Part shown: in pieces, positions 5,770 through 10,484 of the stretch
Layout of the letters: each line of letters opens with the position of its first letter
How positions within the stretch are numbered: the first letter of the stretch is position 1
Assembly: GCA_034434895.1 (NCBI GenBank)
Contig: DAOTYI010000107.1
Coordinates: 1 to 10,484 of the forward strand
From: DAOTXL01 sp034434895
Lineage (GTDB): Bacteria > Chloroflexota > Anaerolineae > JAAYZQ01
Direction of reading: 5' to 3'
DNA length: 10,484 bases
The notes under the pieces: generated by a model
Database searches by the model: none
Seen by the model: the letters and a program-made list of their open reading frames with translations, nothing else
What the model was told of the DNA's origin: nothing
Position numbers and translations under genes: made by a program

Positions 5770-8274
5770 ATGGAACAGGCAGGTCTCCTGGTGGACGAAA
5801 GACGGACGACGAAGGACAAACGGGGCAGCGATGCCTCCGCCCTTCATCCTTCGTCGTTCGTCAATTGGGTATTGGTTGCTCTCCTCACAGCGTTGGGCGT
5901 GGGGTTGCGGCTGGCCTACCTGCTGCGTGTGCCCCCCTTCCTGGACGAATACTCTTCCATGCTGACCGGGATGAGCATCCTGCGCACGGGCGGTCTTCCC
6001 CGGCTGCCTTCAGGGGTGCTCTACCCCAGCGGTTCGCTCTTCTCCTACCTGGAGGCAGCCTTCATCGGCCTGTTCGGCTTCAGCGACCTGACGGCCCGCC
6101 TGCCGGGCCTGCTGGTCAGCGGGCTGACGCTGCCGGTGTTGTATCTGGTGGCCCGGCGGATGATCAACCGGCGCGTCGCCCTGCTGAGTGTGGCCCTGCT
6201 GGCGGTAGCGCCGGAGGCGGTGGTGTGGGGCGGCCGGGCGCGGATGTACTCCCTCCTGCAATTTCTGGCCCTGCTGACGGTCTATTTCTTTTATCGTGGG
6301 GTCCTGGAGCCGGGGACAGGCAGGGAGCTCCGACCGATGAAAGCCTGGCCGTGGGTCGTCTGTTTCCTGGCGGCCATCTGTGCCCAGGATGAAGCGATCC
6401 TGCTCCTGCCGATCCTGTGGCCGGCAGCCTGGGTGGTGCGGGGTCGGCGCTGGTTTCTGCGGCCGGGTGTGTTGCTGGGGCAGGCCTTGCTGCCGGCGGC
6501 GGGGATCGGGCTTCGCTACTGGCTGAATGAGATCCGGGTGCCGGGCCCGGTCTACACCCTGACTCACGATGCCTTTTTCCGTTTCCCACCGGCGCTGGCT
6601 CACGGCCTGGTCAAAATCGCTCCCTTTTTCACCGCTCCCTGGGCCTGGCCGGTCACGTTGTTTTTCATCGTTGCTCTTGTTTTTATGGTGAAAGGGAGAA
6701 GGGAGAGGGGGATAGGAGATGAAGGAGGTGGAATCGAAGGCACGCCATCCGCGACCTGGTTCCTGGCTTATGTCTTCCTGGCTCTGGCGGCGGCGATGGT
6801 GCTGGTGGTCAACGACCCCTGGCAGGATGACCGCTATCTGTTTATGGCCCTGCCCCTGTTCCTGATGGTGGCCGCCTGGGGGATGGACCGGCTGGTGGAG
6901 GCGCTGGCCCGGCGCCGGTCGGCCCTGAGCGGTGCCTGGACCACCCCTGTCCTGGTTGCTGCTGTGACCCTGGCTGCCTTGCCGGGCGGACTCTCGGCCC
7001 TGCGCCGCTACGAGCCGGATTACAGTGCCGCCTACCGGTGGGTGGCGACCCAACTGGCTGCCGGCGACCTGGTGGCGACGGTGCGCCCGGCACCGGCCGC
7101 CGTGTACCTGGGCCGCTGCGACTTCCTGGTCGCCGAAGACAAATACCAGGAGTTTGTCATGCAGCGGAACGGGGTGTGGGTGGACCGCTGGGCGGGGGCC
7201 AGGGTTCTCACCTCGCCGGAAGAGTTCCGGGACCAGGTGCTCAAGAGTGGGCGACGGGTATGGCTGGTGGTAGATGAGGACCGCTTCGAATCGGTGGCCT
7301 TTTCCCCTCAGTTTGTGGCCCTGATTTTGCAGCAGATGGACCTGGCCTGGCGCCAGGGTGGGGTGCTGGTCTTTCGTGGGCAGGGCTATCACCCGCCGCC
7401 AGAGATGGCCGTGCACCGGGCTCTGGAGGCCAACTTTGCCGGGCAACTGCGCCTGACCGGCTATGCCCTCAACACCGACCGTCCCGAACCGGGTCAGGAA
7501 CTGCGCCTTCACCTTTTCTGGCAGGCGGTGCAGCCGGAGCGGAATTATACGGTGTTTGTCCACCTGGTTGGCACTGACGGGCGGGGCCTGACTCAGGTGG
7601 ATGGCCAGCCGTTCCTGGGCCTGTATGGCATGACCACCCACTGGCCCCGCGACCGGGCCGTGACCGACGAGCGCCGGCTGATCCTGCCCGCCGACACGCC
7701 GCCGGGCCGCTATCGGCTGGAGGTGGGGCTGTACGACGCTGATGACCCGGAGGCCGGGCCGCTGCCGGTGCTGGACCAGGCCGGGCAGATCGCAGGCTAC
7801 AGCCTGACCCTCGACTATCTCAAGGTGGACATCCCCCTGCCGCCCGCACCGTTGCAGGGGGTGGCCGGGGGCAACCTGGGCGGTGTCGTGCGCCTGGTCG
7901 GCTATGACCTGCCGCAGACCGGGGTCGCCGCCGGAGCCGCCCTGCCGCTGACGCTCACCTGGGAAGTCACCGGCCTTTTCGATGCGGACTATACAGTTTT
8001 TGTGCACCTGGTCGGCCCCGACGGTCGCCCTGTGGCCCAGGCCGACGGCCAGCCGTTGGGTGGCGCTTATCCCACCCGCTTCTGGGATGTGGGTGAGCGC
8101 CTGGCCGATCCTTACATCGTGGATGTGCCGGCCAGCGTGCCGCCGGGGGAATATGAACTGCGCGCCGGGATCTATCTGCTGGCCACGGGCGAACGGCTGC
8201 CGCTGCTCGGCGCCGATGGCCGGGTGGCAGGCGATAGCCTCTCCCTGGGCCTGGTGCGGGTGACAGCCCCGTAG
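5770..8274 (+). CDS. GT39/PMT-like membrane glycosyltransferase with two extracellular beta-sandwich modules
   Basis: From ATG 5770 the product is 834 residues. About 11-12 hydrophobic segments run between residues 33 and 409. The first extracytoplasmic loop carries the Asp-Glu pair (PPFLDEYSSM, Asp59-Glu60) that marks GT-C enzymes of the PMT/ArnT/GT39 kind, which transfer sugar from a polyprenyl-phosphate donor on the outer face of the membrane. DDRYLFMALPLF (353-364) supplies the usual Arg-Tyr before a late membrane segment. Residues 410-540 form a soluble domain, then two related modules follow at about 552-686 (EANFAGQLRLTGYAL) and 702-832 (GGVVRLVGYDL), both with YTVFVHLVG-DGR and DGQP. 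The start is uncertain: GTG 5701 is in frame without a ribosome site, and GAGGGG abuts ATG 5770. The first 30 residues are encoded by a palindromic repeat (5801-5862). A purine-rich tract encodes a cytoplasmic loop (about 308-325). The acceptor is unknown. Confidence 0.75.
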   Translation: MEQAGLLVDERRTTKDKRGSDASALHPSSFVNWVLVALLTALGVGLRLAYLLRVPPFLDEYSSMLTGMSILRTGGLPRLPSGVLYPSGSLFSYLEAAFIGLFGFSDLTARLPGLLVSGLTLPVLYLVARRMINRRVALLSVALLAVAPEAVVWGGRARMYSLLQFLALLTVYFFYRGVLEPGTGRELRPMKAWPWVVCFLAAICAQDEAILLLPILWPAAWVVRGRRWFLRPGVLLGQALLPAAGIGLRYWLNEIRVPGPVYTLTHDAFFRFPPALAHGLVKIAPFFTAPWAWPVTLFFIVALVFMVKGRRERGIGDEGGGIEGTPSATWFLAYVFLALAAAMVLVVNDPWQDDRYLFMALPLFLMVAAWGMDRLVEALARRRSALSGAWTTPVLVAAVTLAALPGGLSALRRYEPDYSAAYRWVATQLAAGDLVATVRPAPAAVYLGRCDFLVAEDKYQEFVMQRNGVWVDRWAGARVLTSPEEFRDQVLKSGRRVWLVVDEDRFESVAFSPQFVALILQQMDLAWRQGGVLVFRGQGYHPPPEMAVHRALEANFAGQLRLTGYALNTDRPEPGQELRLHLFWQAVQPERNYTVFVHLVGTDGRGLTQVDGQPFLGLYGMTTHWPRDRAVTDERRLILPADTPPGRYRLEVGLYDADDPEAGPLPVLDQAGQIAGYSLTLDYLKVDIPLPPAPLQGVAGGNLGGVVRLVGYDLPQTGVAAGAALPLTLTWEVTGLFDADYTVFVHLVGPDGRPVAQADGQPLGGAYPTRFWDVGERLADPYIVDVPASVPPGEYELRAGIYLLATGERLPLLGADGRVAGDSLSLGLVRVTAP
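5801..5862. repeat. GACGAACGACGAAGGA inverted repeat inside the N-terminal coding region
   Basis: GACGGACGACGAAGGA (5801-5816) is matched by the reverse complement of 5847-5862 (GACGAACGACGAAGGA) at 15 of 16 positions, including 11 consecutive pairs, around a 30-base loop. The element is read through as RRTTKDKRGSDASALHPSSF, a hydrophilic stretch just before the first membrane segment, unlike the rest of the protein. It looks like a small mobile palindrome that entered or created the gene's 5' end. Confidence 0.65.
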
Positions 8275-8287
8275 AAGCGACGAGGAG

Positions 8288-10351
8288 ATGATGGAAACAG
8301 AGGCTCGGCAGCGGCGCTGGCTGTGGAACGGAGGGCTGCCGCTCCTGCTCCTGCTGGTGGCCCTGATCCCCCGTGTGGTGGCTTTCGGTCCCATGAGCAA
8401 CCCCGACGAGCTGGGCTGGCTGGATCACTCGGTGGCCTTCTACGATGCGCTGGCGCGGGGTGACTGGGCGACCACCTTTCAGGGTTTCCATCCGGGCGTG
8501 ATGCCCATGTGGGGCTTTGGCGCAATCCTGTGCCTCCGCTACGGACTGGCCCAACTTCAGGCCTGGCGGGCGGCCAACACCCTGCCCCTGGCCAACCTGG
8601 CCCGCACTGCTGCTCTCTTGCCTGTCCTGATTTCGGTTATCACCATCCTGGCCGTGTACAGGTTGGTCCGACGGCTGGCCGACCGGGAAGCAGGGCTATA
8701 CGCGGCGCTGCTGGTAGCTCTGGAGCCCTGTTATCTGGCCTTCACCCATAGCATCCATGTGGACCTCATCTATACCAGCCTGCTGCTCGTGGCGGGGTTG
8801 CTGTGGCTCAATTTTCTGCACGGACGGCGATGGCCTTACCTGGTAGGCAGCGGCATCGTTGGCGGCATGGCCTTCCTCTCCCGGTCGGCGGCGTTGTATC
8901 TGCTTCCCTTCAGCTTGCTGGCGGCGGGGGTCTATTTCCTGGCCGACAACGGCTTTCCCCCGCGCCGGGGATGGGGTCGCTGGCTGAACCGCATGGCGCC
9001 GGCCTGGTCGGCCTGGCTGGGCCTGCTGGCGCTGACCATCCTGGCCCTATGGCCTGCCCTATGGACCACACCGGGAGAAGTGATCTCCCAAATGGCGAGC
9101 AAGACAGCCCGTGCCGCAACGACCCCCCACCGCTGGCCGGTCTTTTTCCTTGGACAGGTCATTACCACAGATCCAGGTATCGCCTATTACCTGCTGGTCC
9201 TCCTCTTCCGGCTACGCCCCCTGACCTTGCTCCTGGCCATCTCCAGTCCCCTGTTGTTGGCACTGGCCTGGCGGCGCCTCTCGGCCCGACAGCGTGCCGC
9301 CTGGCTTTTGGGAATAGGCTACCCGTTATTCTACCTGATCCAGATAACCTTGGGGGCACACAAGCTAGACCGGTACCTGTTGCCTGTCATACCGGCCCTG
9401 GCCGTGCTGGCCGGCGTGGGCCTGGCCGTCATCGCCCGCTGGCTGAACGGCCTGCTCGCCCGTCGGGGGGGCCGGCCTGTGCCGGAGACCCTGCGCCTGG
9501 CCGTGGTCGCCGGAGGGGTCCTGTTGCCGGCCCTCTCCTGGCTGCGCCTGGCTCCCGATTTCGGAACCTACTTTAACCCCCTGCTGGGGGGAGGGCCACG
9601 GGCAGCGCAACTGTTCACCGTGGGCAGCGGCGGCGCGCCGGATCAAGTGGCCGACTATCTCAACGCCAAACCGGGCGCAGAGGATCTGTGGGTCCTGAGT
9701 TTCTACCCCACCGTGTTTCAGGCGTATTTCAAGGGTCACACCCAGGCACCCGGCTGGGGGAGTTTTGGGGGCGTTCCGGTCGAAGCGGACTATGTGGTCG
9801 TCACACTGGGCCAGGTGCAGCGGGACCTTTACCCCCTGGTGCTGGACTTTTTCCTGCCCCGCCAGCCGGAGTACACGGTGCACCTCAACGACCTGGATTA
9901 CGCCTGGGTCTATCGCGTGCCGCGCCAGGAGCTGGACGCCGCCCCCGCCATCCAACACCCGCTGGATGCCAATTTCGAGCACCGCGTCCACCTGATCGGC
10001 TATGACCTGGACCAGGCTGCGGACCGGCTGCACCTGACCCTCTATTGGAGCCTGATCGTCTCCATCCACCACCAGATGGAGGTCACCATCCGGCTGGTGG
10101 ACGGAGCCGGTCACATCGCCGCCGAGTGGAGCGAACCCCCCTGGTCAGGAGAGGTGGCGGTGCTTGCCTGGCCGGGCGGCCACGCCGTGCATGACGAGCA
10201 CACCCTGCCCCTGCCCGCCGGGCTGCCGCCGGGCGACTATACGCTCCTCGTCTCCCTGAGCGAATGGACCGACGAAGGGCAGGAGCGGCGGCTGAAGCTG
10301 GAGGGGAGTGGCGGCACCGAGGCGCTCCTCGGCGCTGTGAGCGGCAGGTAG
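8288..10351 (+). CDS. GT39/PMT-like membrane glycosyltransferase with one C-terminal beta-sandwich module
   Basis: The 687-residue product has about 12 hydrophobic segments between residues 14 and 420. The first loop has the GT-C Asp-Glu pair in MSNPDELGWLDHS (Asp40-Glu41); HVDLIYTSLL (157-166), FLSRSAALYLLPF (196-208) and HKLDRYLLPVIPAL (358-371) fit the PMT/ArnT-like family. YFNPLLGGGPRAAQLF (428-443) and DQVADYLNAKPG (452-463) begin a soluble extracellular part, which ends with one module at about 557-672 (DANFEHRVHLIGYDL, LHLTLYWSLI) homologous to the two modules of the upstream enzyme. It probably transfers a sugar from a lipid-phosphate donor outside the membrane; substrate and acceptor are unknown. 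The gap to the upstream gene is only 13 bases, so the two are co-transcribed. GAGGAG (8282-8287) directly abuts ATG 8288, so ATG 8291 is a possible alternative start. Confidence 0.78.
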   Translation: MMETEARQRRWLWNGGLPLLLLLVALIPRVVAFGPMSNPDELGWLDHSVAFYDALARGDWATTFQGFHPGVMPMWGFGAILCLRYGLAQLQAWRAANTLPLANLARTAALLPVLISVITILAVYRLVRRLADREAGLYAALLVALEPCYLAFTHSIHVDLIYTSLLLVAGLLWLNFLHGRRWPYLVGSGIVGGMAFLSRSAALYLLPFSLLAAGVYFLADNGFPPRRGWGRWLNRMAPAWSAWLGLLALTILALWPALWTTPGEVISQMASKTARAATTPHRWPVFFLGQVITTDPGIAYYLLVLLFRLRPLTLLLAISSPLLLALAWRRLSARQRAAWLLGIGYPLFYLIQITLGAHKLDRYLLPVIPALAVLAGVGLAVIARWLNGLLARRGGRPVPETLRLAVVAGGVLLPALSWLRLAPDFGTYFNPLLGGGPRAAQLFTVGSGGAPDQVADYLNAKPGAEDLWVLSFYPTVFQAYFKGHTQAPGWGSFGGVPVEADYVVVTLGQVQRDLYPLVLDFFLPRQPEYTVHLNDLDYAWVYRVPRQELDAAPAIQHPLDANFEHRVHLIGYDLDQAADRLHLTLYWSLIVSIHHQMEVTIRLVDGAGHIAAEWSEPPWSGEVAVLAWPGGHAVHDEHTLPLPAGLPPGDYTLLVSLSEWTDEGQERRLKLEGSGGTEALLGAVSGR

Positions 10352-10482
10352 GGGGCGACTCAAGTCGCCCCTCAGGGGCCTGCGGCCAGGCATCCACCGG
10401 CGTGGATGCCTCCGTCCGCGCAGGCGGACGGCCGGGTAGCCGAAGGCATTGCCTTCGGCTACCCGGTGCGATTTCCAATCGC
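10352..10482 (+). repeat. Array of five consecutive stem-loops after the last gene
   Basis: Directly after the TAG stop lie five perfect hairpins. They are 10352-10371 (8-pair stem GGGGCGAC, loop TCAA), 10388-10411 (10-pair stem AGGCATCCAC, loop CGGC), 10412-10431 (8-pair stem CCGTCCGC, loop GCAG), 10432-10466 (16-pair stem CCGGGTAGCCGAAGGC, loop ATT) and 10468-10482 (6-pair stem GCGATT, loop TCC). The middle three abut with no base between them. No T-run follows any stem, so a standard intrinsic terminator is not supported. It could be a REP-like composite repeat, a transcript-end stabiliser or part of a structured RNA. No family name is known to me, and the array may continue past the window. 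Confidence 0.8.
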
Positions 10483-10484
10483 CC

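Noticed and set aside
6010..8400. Very long minus-strand open frame (796 codons)
   Set aside because: It is antisense to the first glycosyltransferase, which has clear membrane segments and GT-C motifs. The minus-strand translation is Gln/His/Arg/Pro-rich without domains, the usual shadow of a GC-rich gene.
10352..10371. Intrinsic terminator after the last gene
   Set aside because: The stem is strong, but the downstream bases are CTCAGGGGCC with no T-run, so only a factor-dependent or stabilising role could be argued.
10388..10466. tRNA-like or CRISPR interpretation of the stem-loop array
   Set aside because: There is no acceptor stem, anticodon loop or T-loop consensus, and the stems are all different without spacer-repeat periodicity.

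Overview
The window is GC-rich bacterial DNA that reads like an accessory, cell-surface region of a Chloroflexota genome (Anaerolineae/Caldilineae type). This is inferred from style: exported DUF11 proteins with a C-terminal concanavalin-like domain, Thr/Pro-rich linkers of the TATATP kind, GT39-like membrane proteins carrying extra extracellular beta-sandwich modules, PIN-domain toxin pairs, and short ACCAC-AAGACAC palindromic repeats between genes. No rRNA, tRNA, CRISPR array, insertion sequence or phage gene was seen.

Layout. Bases 1-338 hold the start of a minus-strand gene for a membrane-anchored or secreted protein with a Thr/Pro-rich stalk; it runs off the left edge. A 428-base divergent intergenic region follows, with one well-formed promoter on each strand, a palindromic repeat and a stem-loop. 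Next on the plus strand are an exported DUF11 protein (767-2659), a second repeat of the same family, a CAGG-rich possible operator, an antitoxin/PIN-toxin pair (2837-3476) and a second, paralogous exported DUF11 protein (3696-5687). After these come two large polytopic GT-C (GT39/PMT-like) glycosyltransferases (5770-8274 and 8288-10351) with extracellular C-terminal modules. The last 133 bases are a back-to-back array of perfect stem-loops that runs off the right edge.

How the parts may work together (inference). Both DUF11 proteins have signal peptides, no visible anchor, and Ser/Thr-rich beta-sandwich repeats ending in a carbohydrate-binding-like domain. The two glycosyltransferases follow the second one closely (82 and 13 bases apart) on the same strand, so the 3' half looks like one transcription unit. 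It could make and glycosylate surface proteins or build a surface glycan. The toxin-antitoxin pair is visibly AT-richer at its 5' end and sits between the two paralogues, which suggests a separate insertion into a duplicated surface-protein locus. The most unusual non-coding signals are the stem-loop array at 10352-10482, the repeat that is translated into the N-terminus of the first glycosyltransferase, and the CAGG cluster ahead of the toxin-antitoxin pair.
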